Positions 36,827-46,946 of a stretch of DNA of 64,000 nt are shown one piece after another. The DNA comes from Pseudomonas sp. StFLB209. GTDB lineage: Bacteria > Pseudomonadota > Gammaproteobacteria > Pseudomonadales > Pseudomonadaceae. Location: positions 372,001 through 436,000 of the forward strand of contig NZ_AP014637.1 of the NCBI RefSeq assembly GCF_000829415.1, written 5' to 3'. Under the pieces are notes generated by a model that worked only from the letters and a program-made list of their open reading frames with translations, searched no databases and was not told where the DNA came from. Numbering within the stretch: the first letter of the stretch is position 1; each line of letters opens with the position of its first letter. Position numbers and translations under genes: made by a program.

Positions 36827-37345
36827 TCAAGGTTTTTTCGCAGGTGCGGCCTTGGCCGGCTCAAGCTCGGCACTCATGTCGGCGAGCAGCTTGTTGACCA
36901 CAGGACCTGCGCTTTCCAGACGAGTCTGGGTCAGTTGCACTGACTGCTGCGACAGCTCAGGCATTTTGCTCAGCACCTTTTTGCCGACCGGTGACTGATA
37001 GAAATTCACCAGTTCTTTGAGCTCGGCCTCAGTGAAGTTGCTGGTGTAGATCTTCACCAGCTCAGGTTTGAGCTTGTTCCAGCCAACCGCCTGGTCCAGC
37101 GCTGCGTTGGCCTTGGCCTGATAGGTCTCCAGCAGGGCTTTCTTCGAAGCCGGCGCCTTGGCCTCGGCGAAGCGCTGGGCAAACAACTGCTGAACCTGCC
37201 CGTAGATCGGCGTGGTGAGTTTGTCAGCGTTGGTCAGCTTCAGAAGCGTCTCGGCGCTGGCATTCTGGCTGGCCGTGTCGGCAAGAACCTGACCGCTGGC
37301 ACACGCCAGAGCCAGCACGGTGAACATGACGCGAAGACGGATCAT
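36827..37345 (-). CDS. Secreted DUF2059 protein
   Basis: A 172-residue protein with a signal peptide (MIRLRVMFTVLALACASGQVLADT, likely cleaved after VLA) and a helical DUF2059 domain. The core motif is VKIYTSNFTEAELKELVNFYQSPVGKKVLSKMPEL. The C-terminus is Lys/Ala/Pro-rich. The family is periplasmic and of unknown function. It is 28 bases upstream of bolA on the same strand, so the two are probably cotranscribed. Confidence 0.88.
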   Translation of the reverse strand: MIRLRVMFTVLALACASGQVLADTASQNASAETLLKLTNADKLTTPIYGQVQQLFAQRFAEAKAPASKKALLETYQAKANAALDQAVGWNKLKPELVKIYTSNFTEAELKELVNFYQSPVGKKVLSKMPELSQQSVQLTQTRLESAGPVVNKLLADMSAELEPAKAAPAKKP

Positions 37346-37530
37346 CGGGTTTCCTATTTGGGCAAACGAGGCATGGCCTCAATGTTTTTCATTCTGCGCA
37401 GATGTTCGCATCGGCCTCAACCCCTGCGTTGCCAGCGGTCATGAGCCTGCGGGGAACCCGAGGGTGATATCGGCGACTAAACTCTACCGGTCAGCAGCAC
37501 AGACCGAACGTATTTTCGAGGAGTCGTACA

Positions 37531-38917
<1,387 letters not shown>

Positions 38918-38925
<8 letters not shown>

Positions 38926-39547
38926 GGCCCGTAGCGGCGCCACTCCGCTTGAAGGCAATGGCAAGCGAATCCTGATGATCTATGGCACCCCCAAGGCTGG
39001 CGGATTGTGCCATGCCCTGGGCGATGCCTATGCCCTGGGCGCGCGCGGTGAGGGCCATGTCGTGCGCAGCCTGAAGCTGGGCGAAATGGCATTCGATCCG
39101 ATCCTGCGTGGCGGCTATGAGCAGGGTCAGCCACTGGAGGCCGATTTGCTCGATGCCCAGCGGCTGATTCATTGGGCCGAACATCTGGTGCTGGTCTATC
39201 CGGTCTGGTGGAGCGGTCTGCCAGCACTGCTGAGTGGTTTCTTTGATCGGGTACTGATCCCGGGCTTCGCCTTCAGGCTCCACGGACGCAAAGACCCGGA
39301 CAATCAACTGCTCAAGGGCCGCAGCGCAGAACTGCTGGTGAGCCTGGACACGCCACCGCGCTACTTTCGCTGGATCTTCGGCCGCTGGATTTTCGGCGCC
39401 CCGCCCCACCGGCAGATCACGCGCACGATTCTGGGTTCTTGCGGGATCAGGACCACTCGCCTGACCGAGTTTGCCCCGGTGCGCAGCGCCAGCGAGGCAC
39501 AGCGCCAGCAATGGGTGCGCCAGGCAGAGCAGTTGGGCCGAGGTTAA
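38918..39547 (+). CDS. Flavodoxin-fold NAD(P)H oxidoreductase
   Basis: A 209-residue protein of the NQO1/KefG-like flavodoxin-fold family. The FMN phosphate loop is [19 protein letters not shown], followed by [23 protein letters not shown], the typical flavin-ring and dimer motif. Such enzymes reduce quinones or similar acceptors. The ATG at 38918 overlaps the fumC stop by 8 bases (ATGGCTGA), so it is translationally coupled to fumarase. The physiological acceptor is unknown. Confidence 0.87.
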
Positions 39548-39589
39548 GGTTTATCTGCGGCTACCTGAATGCCAGGCAAAAGCCGAACC

Positions 39590-39618
39590 CTGTAGGACCC
39601 GTGGGAGCAGCCGGGGAC
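39590..39618. repeat. Degenerate REP-like fragment
   Basis: TGTAGGACCCGTGGGAGCAGCCGGGGAC joins two REP-like starts (TGTAGGA and GTGGGAGC) without a complete stem. It lies between convergent genes, where REPs are common. It could be a decayed element. Confidence 0.4.
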
Positions 39619-39647
39619 ATTAAGCACTTAACCGAACAATATTGGCT

Positions 39648-40619
39648 TTAGCCATGAAGCTTGCCGTTCGACAAACGAGCATTGCGGGCCCGCCAACCGG
39701 CCATCAGCGACGGCACCAGGGCGGTAAACGCCGAACCGGTCACCACCAGCACCGCGCCCCCATACCCCAACAGATTAAGCTGCTCGCCCTGCACATGGTC
39801 GGGCCACAGCCAGGCCGCTACCGCGACGCACGCCAGCGTAATCAGCGGCGTCAGCGCCAGAGTCGCGCTGATCCTTGAAGCTTCCCAATGCACCAGCGCT
39901 TCGGCAAACGCGCCGTAGGCCACCAGGGTGTTGAGACAGCAGGCGAACAGCAGCAAACCCTGCACGGTATCGAGCTGCAGCACTTGCAGTGGGTGCGCCC
40001 ACGGCGTGATCAGCAAGGCGCAGAACAGGTAGATGACCATCATCACCTGGCGTGAGTCCCAGACCGTGAGCAATTGCTTCTGGCTAAGGCCATAGAAGGT
40101 CCAGACCAATGACGCCAGCAATATCACCAGCACACCGACGGTGTAGCTGCCCAGTGAGCTGAACAGTTCGGCCAACCGCTCGTTGAAGAACAGCACAAAG
40201 CCGGCCAGCATGATTAGCAGCCCCATGCCCTGCCCCAGTGTGAAACGCTCCTTGAACACGAAGATACTGGCGATCAGCAACATGATCGGCCCGGTCTGGA
40301 TCAACAGTTGCGTAGTACCCGGGCTGAGCAGCTTCAACCCCACCAGATACAGCACATAGTTGCCCACCAGCCCCAATACCGCCATGACCACCAGCCCCTT
40401 GCCGGTCTTGCCCAGCGGTTTGAAGCTCGGCAGGCCCCTGCTCGCCTTGAGCCAGATGAACAGCAACAGCCCGGAAACGAGCAAGCGGTACCAGGTCACC
40501 GTGACCGGGTCCATGACCTGCAGAACCTGTTTGAGTTTGACAGGCAGGATGCCCCAGAGCAGCGCGGTCAACAGCGCCAGACCGAGGCCCAATAGCCAAC
40601 GGCCGGAAGATACGTGCAT
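39648..40619 (-). CDS. EamA/DMT-family membrane transporter
   Basis: A 323-residue protein with ten predicted membrane spans in two EamA repeats. The first repeat includes LTALLWGILPVKLK and WYRLLVSGLLLF; the second begins GVLVILLASLVWTFYGLSQKQL. The family exports metabolites such as amino acids or riboflavin; the substrate is not apparent. It is convergent with the oxidoreductase gene and stands alone on its strand, 146 bases downstream of the DTW gene. Confidence 0.88.
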   Translation of the reverse strand: MHVSSGRWLLGLGLALLTALLWGILPVKLKQVLQVMDPVTVTWYRLLVSGLLLFIWLKASRGLPSFKPLGKTGKGLVVMAVLGLVGNYVLYLVGLKLLSPGTTQLLIQTGPIMLLIASIFVFKERFTLGQGMGLLIMLAGFVLFFNERLAELFSSLGSYTVGVLVILLASLVWTFYGLSQKQLLTVWDSRQVMMVIYLFCALLITPWAHPLQVLQLDTVQGLLLFACCLNTLVAYGAFAEALVHWEASRISATLALTPLITLACVAVAAWLWPDHVQGEQLNLLGYGGAVLVVTGSAFTALVPSLMAGWRARNARLSNGKLHG

Positions 40620-40720
40620 GAATGGTTCCAGAATGGCGGGAAAATGGTGCGGTCACGATCATTCTAGATAGCGGGCTATCGAGCTGACAGTTACAGCTAC
40701 CTGCAAATACAACCTAACAG

Positions 40721-40746
40721 CGGCCTGTCTGCGATGACAGAGGCCG
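40721..40746 (-). terminator. Hairpin after the DTW-domain gene
   Basis: CGGCC at 40721-40725 pairs with GGCCG at 40742-40746, with an inner TGTC/GACA stem. It begins 20 bases beyond the stop at 40766. It lacks a clear T run on the minus strand, so it is only a possible terminator. Confidence 0.4.
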
Positions 40747-40765
40747 TCCTTGATGGTCGGGCACC

Positions 40766-41356
40766 TCACCCATGGTTACGCCGATAAACCTCATCACCCA
40801 TGGCCGCAATCTGCCCGTCGATCAACGCATCAAAAGGCTTTAGCAAGGCATCAAAGCCTGTGGGCGCCTCCAGCACTTGCAGTGCCTGGACGATCGACTC
40901 CAGGGTCGACAGCGCCTCGGGACCAGGCGCTTTGCGCAGCCGATAGCGAGAAGCCGTTACCTGCGCCAGACTTAGCCGGGGCAACGCTGCCAGCGCCGGG
41001 TTCAGATGCAGCAGCTTACGCGCTTTGCGCCAGGTGCCGTCAGGGACCACCAACAAGGTCGGCAAGCCATCAGCAGGCACCGGTGCAACCACCTCAGCCT
41101 GCGCCCCCGGAAACAGCAAGCGCGCCTGATAACCGGGCTGATGGAGCAATTGCGGCAGGTCATCGAACACTTCACCCACCAGCAACTGCGCATTGCGCAG
41201 CCCCAGAGTCGCCAGACGCGCAGTATTGAGGGCGTGCCCCACCTCGCTGGGATGCTGCAGCACCAACACCCGGGTACGACTATCAAGACTCGGAATCAGC
41301 GCACACAGGCAGTGGCTGAGCGGGCGCAGGCAACGCTCACAACGCTGGCGGGACAT
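40766..41356 (-). CDS. tapT: DTW-domain tRNA-uridine aminocarboxypropyltransferase
   Basis: A 196-residue protein. An N-terminal zinc knuckle (CERCLRPLSHCLC) is followed by HPSEVGHALNTARL and the family motif DGTWRKARKLL. RYRLRKAPGPEALSTLE is another conserved segment. DTW enzymes (TapT, formerly YfiP/TuaA) use SAM to add a 3-amino-3-carboxypropyl group to uridine, giving acp3U in tRNA. The ATG at 41356 starts MSRQRCERC. The gene stands alone, divergent from the small acidic-protein gene. Confidence 0.9.
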   Translation of the reverse strand: MSRQRCERCLRPLSHCLCALIPSLDSRTRVLVLQHPSEVGHALNTARLATLGLRNAQLLVGEVFDDLPQLLHQPGYQARLLFPGAQAEVVAPVPADGLPTLLVVPDGTWRKARKLLHLNPALAALPRLSLAQVTASRYRLRKAPGPEALSTLESIVQALQVLEAPTGFDALLKPFDALIDGQIAAMGDEVYRRNHG

Positions 41357-41515
41357 CGGAAACCTCGAAATCGGCCAATCTACAACAGCCCTTTACCGAA
41401 CAGAAGCGGCGCGTCTGTCGGCACTGCCTCTGAGCCGGGAATGGATTGCGTTAACCTGCCAAGGCTGGCACTGCGGTAATGGTGCCAGGTGAGCAGCCAA
41501 CACCCGGAGGTCCCT

Positions 41516-41797
41516 ATGGATCGCGAGGGGGTCACCCAGCGCGTGCTCGATGCACTGGGCATCATTCTGGTGGACAAGTCACACATACGCGACAACGCCA
41601 CGTTCGCAGAAATGCTGCTGGACGACGACGATGTACAGATGCTGCTTGAGCGGCTCGAAGAGACGTTTGGCTGTCAGTTCCCCCAGCGGGTCCGCGAAAG
41701 CGCCAGAAAGCGCCCGGACCGGGTCTCGGTGCCGGTGATCGTTGACCTGATCATGCTGATGGGCCGGGACCTGCCTGGCCGACGCCTGAGGCGCTAG
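41516..41797 (+). CDS. Small acyl-carrier-like hypothetical protein
   Basis: A 93-residue protein with a strong GGAGG six bases before the ATG at 41516. The helical pattern VTQRVLDALGIILVD, DNATFAEMLLDDDDVQMLLERLEETFG and VSVPVIVDLIMLMG resembles the acyl carrier protein fold. The position where carrier proteins have the phosphopantetheine Ser (usually DSL) is DDDDV, so it cannot carry that group there. The C-terminus is Arg-rich (GRRLRR). I do not recognise a named family; ACP-like is inference. Confidence 0.7.
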   Translation: MDREGVTQRVLDALGIILVDKSHIRDNATFAEMLLDDDDVQMLLERLEETFGCQFPQRVRESARKRPDRVSVPVIVDLIMLMGRDLPGRRLRR

Positions 41798-41834
41798 CCC
41801 CGAGAGCATCAGGGCTTGCACGGCAGCTGGGCTG

Positions 41835-41957
41835 TTATCGACGGCGCTGGCGGCGCTCGTCGTCGCTACGCACGGGGATCGGCTGCAATTTGGGCCGTTC
41901 TATCAGGCCCAGGGCAACGCCGAGATCATGAAGCCATTCCTGCAATTTGTTGTTCAT
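41835..41957 (-). CDS. 40-residue small protein
   Basis: A short frame of 40 codons from the ATG at 41957 to the TAA at 41835. It is preceded by CCAAGGGGGCGTT, a strong ribosome-binding site. The peptide begins MNNKLQEWLHDLGVALGLIE and ends in a highly basic tail (SDDERRQRRR). The N-terminal 20 residues would form an amphipathic helix. It resembles small proteins I have seen in Pseudomonas genomes, but I cannot assign a role. It lies between the ACP-like gene and rmuC. Confidence 0.65.
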   Translation of the reverse strand: MNNKLQEWLHDLGVALGLIERPKLQPIPVRSDDERRQRRR

Positions 41958-42112
41958 AACGCCCCCTTGGGGAAAAACCGGCGACTACAGATTATCGGCC
42001 GCCTGTACTGATTCTAGAGCCTGACCGGCATGCCGCCAGTCACCGCTCTGCAAACATGGGCAATGTGACATCTATCAGCCCAATCGTCATCCATTGGCGA
42101 TGAACGGCCCGG

Positions 42113-43591
42113 CTACTCAGGCAAGTGCAGCGTGCCGTCTTCGTCGGTCATTGCCCGCTCCAGCAGGTCGGCCGGAAGACTCTTGCTGGCCCGTGCCCCC
42201 AGTAGACGCAGCTGTTCACTACGGCTGACCAGATTGCCACGCCCTTCAGTGAGTTTATTGCGTGCGGCCGCATAAGCCTTATCCAATTGTTGCAAGCGAT
42301 TGCCGACTTCATCGAGGTCCTGAATGAACAAGACAAACTTGTCGTAAAGCCAGCCGGCCCGCTCGGCGATTTCCCGGGCATTCTGGCTCTGCCGCTCCTG
42401 CTTCCACAGGCTGTCGATCACCCTCAGGGTGGCCAGCAAGGTAGTCGGGCTGACAATCACGATGTGGCGGTCAAACGCTTCCTGAAACAGATTTGGCTCG
42501 GCCTGAAGGGCCGCGGCAAAAGCCGCTTCGATCGGCACGAACAGCAGCACGAAATCCAGACTGTGCAGGCCTTCCAGACGTTTATAGTCCTTGCCGGACA
42601 AACCCTTGACGTGATTGCGCAGCGACAGCACATGCTGTTTCAGTGCTGCCTGGCCCAGCACCTCGTCAGGAGCACTGACATACTGTTGATAAGCGGTGAG
42701 GCTGACCTTGGCATCGACCACCACCTGCTTGTCACCCGGCAGCATGATCAGCACGTCAGGCTGAAAGCGTTCACCCTCAGGCCCCTTGAGGCTGACCTGG
42801 GTCTGGTACTCACGGCCCTTTTCCAGCCCAGCGTGCTCCAGCACCCGCTCCAGGATCAATTCTCCCCAGTTGCCTTGGGTCTTCTGACCCTTGAGGGCCT
42901 GGGTCAGGTTGGTGGCTTCATCGCTCAGGCGCAGATTGAGCTGTTGCAGGCGCTCCAGCTCCTTACCTAGCGAGAAGCGCTCGCGCGCTTCGTTCTGGTA
43001 GCTTTCCTCCACGCGCTTTTCGAACGATTGAATGCGCTCCTTGAGCGGGTTGAGCAACTGGCCGAGCTGCTCCTGGCTGGTCTGGGCAAAGCGCTGCTCG
43101 CGCTCGTCGAAAATCTTGCCGGCCAGTTCGGCGAATTGCGCCCGCAGTTCATTGCGTGAATCCTGCAAATCATTGAGGCGTTGCTGGTGGCCTTCCTGCT
43201 GCTCGGTCAACTCGGCCTGCAACGCCGCGCAGCGGGCTTCCAGGCGCCGTAACTCGCTTTCTTTGCCAGTGCGCTCGACATTCCAGCCCTCAGCGGCGTC
43301 GCGGCGGTCATCGCACTCCTGACGCAGCAACTGGACCTCACGGCGCAATGCCGCCAGATCGGCCTGGCGGGCGGCGTTGGCCTCGCTCAGGTCGCTGACT
43401 TCGTCACGGCTGGCTTCAAGCTGCACGGTCAGCCCGTCCTGCGCCAGCTGCGCGGTGCTCAGGCGCTCTTCGAGCAATGCCTGTTCGCCAGCAGCGGTCG
43501 CGGCCCGCCGCTGCAACTGCCAGGCCAATGCCAGTAGCGGCGCAGCAGCCAAGGCCAGGCCCAACAACAGGCTGTTCAGTTCAAGCGCCAT
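42113..43591 (-). CDS. rmuC: DNA recombination protein RmuC
   Basis: A 492-residue protein with an N-terminal membrane anchor (LNSLLLGLALAAAPLLALAWQL), a long coiled coil (residues 35-200) and a C-terminal nuclease-like RmuC domain. Domain motifs are TQGNWGELILERVLEHAGL, FQPDVLIMLPGDKQVVVDAKVSL and LLFVPIEAAFAAAL; the PD...DAK pattern is a PD-(D/E)xK-type site. RmuC limits inversions between short inverted repeats. The ATG at 43591 gives MALELNSLLLGL; the open frame upstream is non-coding in character. Confidence 0.94.
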   Translation of the reverse strand: MALELNSLLLGLALAAAPLLALAWQLQRRAATAAGEQALLEERLSTAQLAQDGLTVQLEASRDEVSDLSEANAARQADLAALRREVQLLRQECDDRRDAAEGWNVERTGKESELRRLEARCAALQAELTEQQEGHQQRLNDLQDSRNELRAQFAELAGKIFDEREQRFAQTSQEQLGQLLNPLKERIQSFEKRVEESYQNEARERFSLGKELERLQQLNLRLSDEATNLTQALKGQKTQGNWGELILERVLEHAGLEKGREYQTQVSLKGPEGERFQPDVLIMLPGDKQVVVDAKVSLTAYQQYVSAPDEVLGQAALKQHVLSLRNHVKGLSGKDYKRLEGLHSLDFVLLFVPIEAAFAAALQAEPNLFQEAFDRHIVIVSPTTLLATLRVIDSLWKQERQSQNAREIAERAGWLYDKFVLFIQDLDEVGNRLQQLDKAYAAARNKLTEGRGNLVSRSEQLRLLGARASKSLPADLLERAMTDEDGTLHLPE

Positions 43592-44541
43592 TTGAGAACT
43601 CCACGGCCAGCAGCAATGTGCGTGTTCAGACCAGTAGCGAAGACTGCGTCCTGATGACCGAAGGATCAAGGACTTAAATCGAGGGGGAGCATACTCTACG
43701 CCATTTTCTGCCAAGGTAAAGCCCCTGATACACACAGAAATGCACCGGGACAATCCACAGAAGCTGTGGATAACTCAGTGGACAACCCCCCCTATCCCCT
43801 CGCAAAGCCACACAGAATGAGGCCTGCGCTCAAACTGTCGATTTTTTCACCAGTAAAAAAAAGCGATGTTTTTCATTGACTTATTAATTCACCGCAGTAA
43901 ATCAAGCTCTTAGGCGCCCATATGACAGTGATGTGGCAGCTTGTGCCGCTAATGTGCACAACGATGCTTGACAGCTGGCCAGGCTGTAAGCCTCGCCTTA
44001 CAGAAAGTGAAAAACCAGCGAGCCAGACACTACGGCCGGTCATCGACGCCTGGACGCACCCGGCGTGCAAACCGGTTCACCAGAAATTTTGTCAAAGGGC
44101 TTGCATTACCCGCCAATCTCAGGCAGCATCGCCGCCGTTAAGTACCAAGCTGAATGTCAATTCACTCAGGTCGACCAGGTTCCCAAGGCCAGCCACGGCT
44201 ATAACCCACGGGAACAGACCCCATCGCTGGTTTTTCGAGCACCTCCTTGCTCTCTCTGCTGCGCCAACGCGCTGCACATCAAGGCCCATGCTCCACCGAC
44301 CCTTCTGCAATTGATCAGGATCTTCATCAGAGCGCGAACCTTTGCTCTTGTATGTTGCCTGACTTCCCACGTACCTACCGGTCAGCCCGAGCGCCACATA
44401 TTTATGCGCTTCAACTGGCTGCTTTTGTTCCAGTCAGGTTCTACGCCCAATTACGGCCCCAAGACTCCGTACCCCGCGTTTACTGGAATCCTTAATGGAT
44501 GCACGGCATGCAGACATGCCGTACTCAGGAATATTTTCATA
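43592..44541. other. 950-base gap upstream of rmuC with no recognised gene
   Basis: Open frames on both strands are interrupted and lack coding character. Features seen are ATCCACAG...CTGTGGAT at 43753-43771, including a perfect DnaA box on the minus strand (TTATCCACA, 43765-43773); an A/T-rich tract at about 43840-43900; a small hairpin CTGTAAG/CTTACAG at 43984-44003; and ACGGCATG/CATGCCGT with a 4-base loop at 44503-44522, just before the next gene. An unannotated small RNA is possible but not shown. Confidence 0.5.
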
Positions 44542-44769
44542 ATGACAACTCAACACTTTCATACCCAAGAAGCCATCAACGCCCTGACTCACGCTTTTGC
44601 CCCCATGAACTGCCTTATCGTCGCAGCACGCAAGGGCAGCTTCAGCTTTACCCTGGTCAACGAGCACGGCATTGCCCGTCACAGTGAGCGCCTGTACCCC
44701 GAGCAGTACGCCAGCGCAGCCCCGCTGCAGGCCGTCATCGACCGCACCCGCCAGGCCCTGGCGGCCTGA
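44542..44769 (+). CDS. 75-residue hypothetical protein
   Basis: It begins MTTQHFHTQEAINALTHAF at the ATG at 44542. The frame is open far upstream, but coding character starts only here. The middle (NCLIVAARKGSFSFTLVNEHGIARHSERL) reads as beta strands. The end is an amphipathic helix (LQAVIDRTRQALA). It has no signal peptide or membrane span. AGGA lies 12 bases upstream, a weak ribosome-binding site, with a perfect 8-bp hairpin at 44503-44522 before it. I do not recognise its family. Confidence 0.6.
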   Translation: MTTQHFHTQEAINALTHAFAPMNCLIVAARKGSFSFTLVNEHGIARHSERLYPEQYASAAPLQAVIDRTRQALAA

Positions 44770-44970
44770 TTGAGCGGCAGCCGGCTAATCGCCAAGCGTT
44801 CTATCGAAGTGATGCTGATAAGACAAACGATGTAAAAACAGACCTTTACACCGTAAATATGACACTACACTTGAACTCAAGCGGCCCTGCCGCTTCCGAC
44901 GGACCCAACCTTTCATAGTGCTGCCACGCGCGCGGGTCCGCCGGCCACTTCACAGTGAGCGGACTGTCTT

Positions 44971-45450
44971 ATGGGTATCGCAGCCGTACATTTGCACCGT
45001 CACGTCATTCGCCCGACTCTGGCCTACCTTGATCGTCACCACCCCGCTGCCGAGGCATTGCTGCTGGGTATCGCTGCCAGTCAGTCAGCGCTCGGTGCCG
45101 CACTGGACAGCCCTCGCGGTCATGGCCTCTATCATATTTCCGAATCACGCCATCAGCGGCTCTGGGACGACTACCTGGCGCAGGACCCGAACCTTGCCAG
45201 CCTGGTCCGTGGGCTGGCCAGCCAGCATGCGTTCCTCAGCGGCCCGCACCTGGAACTGACCGTCAACCTGCGGTACGCCACAGCGATTGCCTGGCTGATG
45301 GTCGAGGCGCAGATCAACACCCTGCCCACGGAAGACGATCCTCTGGCAATGGCCAGAATCTGGCGACAGATATTTCAGCCGCAAGGCAGACTGAAAGATT
45401 TTGTCACTGCATGGCAACTCAGCGTCGCCCCTTTATTTGCCACCGCCTAA
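44971..45450 (+). CDS. Orphan protein resembling phage lysozyme-like/structural proteins
   Basis: A 159-residue helical protein. The layout RHVIRPTLAYL, PAAEALLLGIAASQSALG, GLYHISESRHQRLWDDYL and a run of helices resembles phage-borne transglycosylase-like proteins. Those typically have a glutamate in the AAQESxLG-type segment; here it reads ASQSALG, so the presumed catalytic Glu is missing. No phage genes surround it. It may be a domesticated or decaying phage-derived gene. The ribosome-binding site is weak. The homology is recalled from pattern only. Confidence 0.55.
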   Translation: MGIAAVHLHRHVIRPTLAYLDRHHPAAEALLLGIAASQSALGAALDSPRGHGLYHISESRHQRLWDDYLAQDPNLASLVRGLASQHAFLSGPHLELTVNLRYATAIAWLMVEAQINTLPTEDDPLAMARIWRQIFQPQGRLKDFVTAWQLSVAPLFATA

Positions 45451-45601
45451 GCGATGGCCGTAGTCCGCACGTTCTGGGACGATCGTGCAAAAAGGTCCGA
45501 TTGTCAGACAAAAAAAGGCTCTATCTCGGGCTCTTCAGGCTATGGCGCACGGTAGGAAATATTGATACTTTCGATGCCGTGATTCTCATGGAGTACTAAT
45601 A

Positions 45602-46876
45602 ATGAAAAAAGCAATGCTCAAGACCACACTCGGATTGACTGCCTGTCTCGCCTCCTCCCATCTGCTGGCTTCCGGTTTCGCCCTCAACGAACAAAGCATC
45701 AGTGGCATGGGCACCTCCTTCGCCGGTCGTGCATCGGCAGCTGAAGACGCCAGCACAGTGGCTGGCAACCCTGCCGGTATGTCACGCCTCAAGCGTGAAC
45801 AGGTCAACCTCGGTGCCGCTGCAATTTTTGCCAAGACTGACATCGACAATGGCCAGGGCACCTTCGGCGGCAGCAATGATGGCGACATGGTCCCTGTGGT
45901 CGCGGTACCCATGGGTTACTACGTCAAGCCACTCAGCGAACAATGGACCTTCGGCCTGGGCATGTATGCACCATTTGGCCTGAAGACCGACTACGAAAGC
46001 GGCTTCGCCGGCCGTTACTGGGGCTCCAAGAGCGAAGTTCAGGTCGTGACGCTGCAGCCGACCATCAGCTACGCCTTCAACGACCGGGTCTCGATCGGTT
46101 TCGGGCCGACAATCAACCGTATTGAAGGCGAGCTGGCTTCGGCAGCCGTCAACGCCGCCACACCTGGCCGCAACGACGGCAAGGTCACCATCAAGGGTGA
46201 TGACGTCGCGGTAGGCTTCAACATCGGTGTGCTGGTCCAGGCCACCGACGACACAAGCATCGGCCTGGCTTACCGTTCCAAGGTCGACTACAAGCTCAAG
46301 GGCAAGACCAAGATCGAAGGCCCGGGCTTCAGTGTGTTCAACGGCCAGAAATACGACGCCTCGCTGAAACTGGAAACCCCGGAGTCTGCCGAACTGTCCA
46401 TCACCCACCAACTGGATGACCAGTGGACACTCTACGCAGGCAGCACCTGGACCCGCTGGAGCCGTCTGCAATCGATCGACGTGAACAACAGCGGCGTGCC
46501 GGCCCAGCTCGGCGGCGCAACAGGCCCGATCGGGCGCATTTCGGAAGTCCAGGAGTGGAAAAACACCTGGTACCACGCCATTGGTGCAGCCTACAAACTG
46601 AACAACCAGTGGACCCTGCGCACCGGCCTTGCCATGGACCAGTCGCCAGTCAGCAACTCGCATCGTTCGCCACGCATCCCGACTGGCGATCGCAAGATCT
46701 TCAGCCTTGGCGCCGGTTACAGCCCGACCGAAGACATCACCATCGACTTCGCTTACCTGTACCTGCGTGAAGAAGAAGCCAAGCTGCGCGATGCCAGCGC
46801 AACCAAAGGCGCCTACAACGCTGACTTCCGCAACAGCGCACACACCATCGGTACTTCGCTGACCTACAAGTTCTGA
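45602..46876 (+). CDS. FadL-family outer-membrane transport protein
   Basis: A 424-residue outer-membrane beta-barrel with a signal peptide (MKKAMLKTTLGLTACLASSHLLA, cleaved before SGFALNEQ). The mature N-terminus GFALNEQSISGMGTSFAGRASAAEDASTVAGNPAGMS carries the NPA motif that forms the FadL hatch. It ends in an outer-membrane-type strand, GTSLTYKF. FadL proteins admit long-chain fatty acids or other hydrophobic compounds. The ATG at 45602 is followed by two Lys codons. A strong terminator follows at 46893-46928. Confidence 0.93.
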   Translation: MKKAMLKTTLGLTACLASSHLLASGFALNEQSISGMGTSFAGRASAAEDASTVAGNPAGMSRLKREQVNLGAAAIFAKTDIDNGQGTFGGSNDGDMVPVVAVPMGYYVKPLSEQWTFGLGMYAPFGLKTDYESGFAGRYWGSKSEVQVVTLQPTISYAFNDRVSIGFGPTINRIEGELASAAVNAATPGRNDGKVTIKGDDVAVGFNIGVLVQATDDTSIGLAYRSKVDYKLKGKTKIEGPGFSVFNGQKYDASLKLETPESAELSITHQLDDQWTLYAGSTWTRWSRLQSIDVNNSGVPAQLGGATGPIGRISEVQEWKNTWYHAIGAAYKLNNQWTLRTGLAMDQSPVSNSHRSPRIPTGDRKIFSLGAGYSPTEDITIDFAYLYLREEEAKLRDASATKGAYNADFRNSAHTIGTSLTYKF

Positions 46877-46892
46877 TCACGGATCGGCCATG

Positions 46893-46928
46893 AAAAAGCC
46901 CGCAGCCGGTCACGGTTGCGGGCTTTTT
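46893..46928. terminator. Bidirectional terminator between fadL-like and glutathione peroxidase genes
   Basis: A 16-bp stem, AAAAAGCCCGCAGCCG (46893-46908) with 46913-46928 (one G-T pair), closes on GTCA and ends in TTTTT. It lies between convergent genes and can serve both. Confidence 0.93.
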
Positions 46929-46946
46929 AATACCCCTGTGTATGCC

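Noticed and set aside
43765..43773. DnaA box as part of a replication origin
   Set aside because: A single perfect box without a cluster, an AT-rich unwinding element or dnaA/dnaN neighbours.
43873..44397. Minus-strand open frames as a decayed protein gene
   Set aside because: At least two in-frame stops, no ribosome-binding site and no recognisable motif.
44971..45450. Prophage remnant
   Set aside because: A single phage-like gene without integrase, att repeats or other phage genes is not enough.
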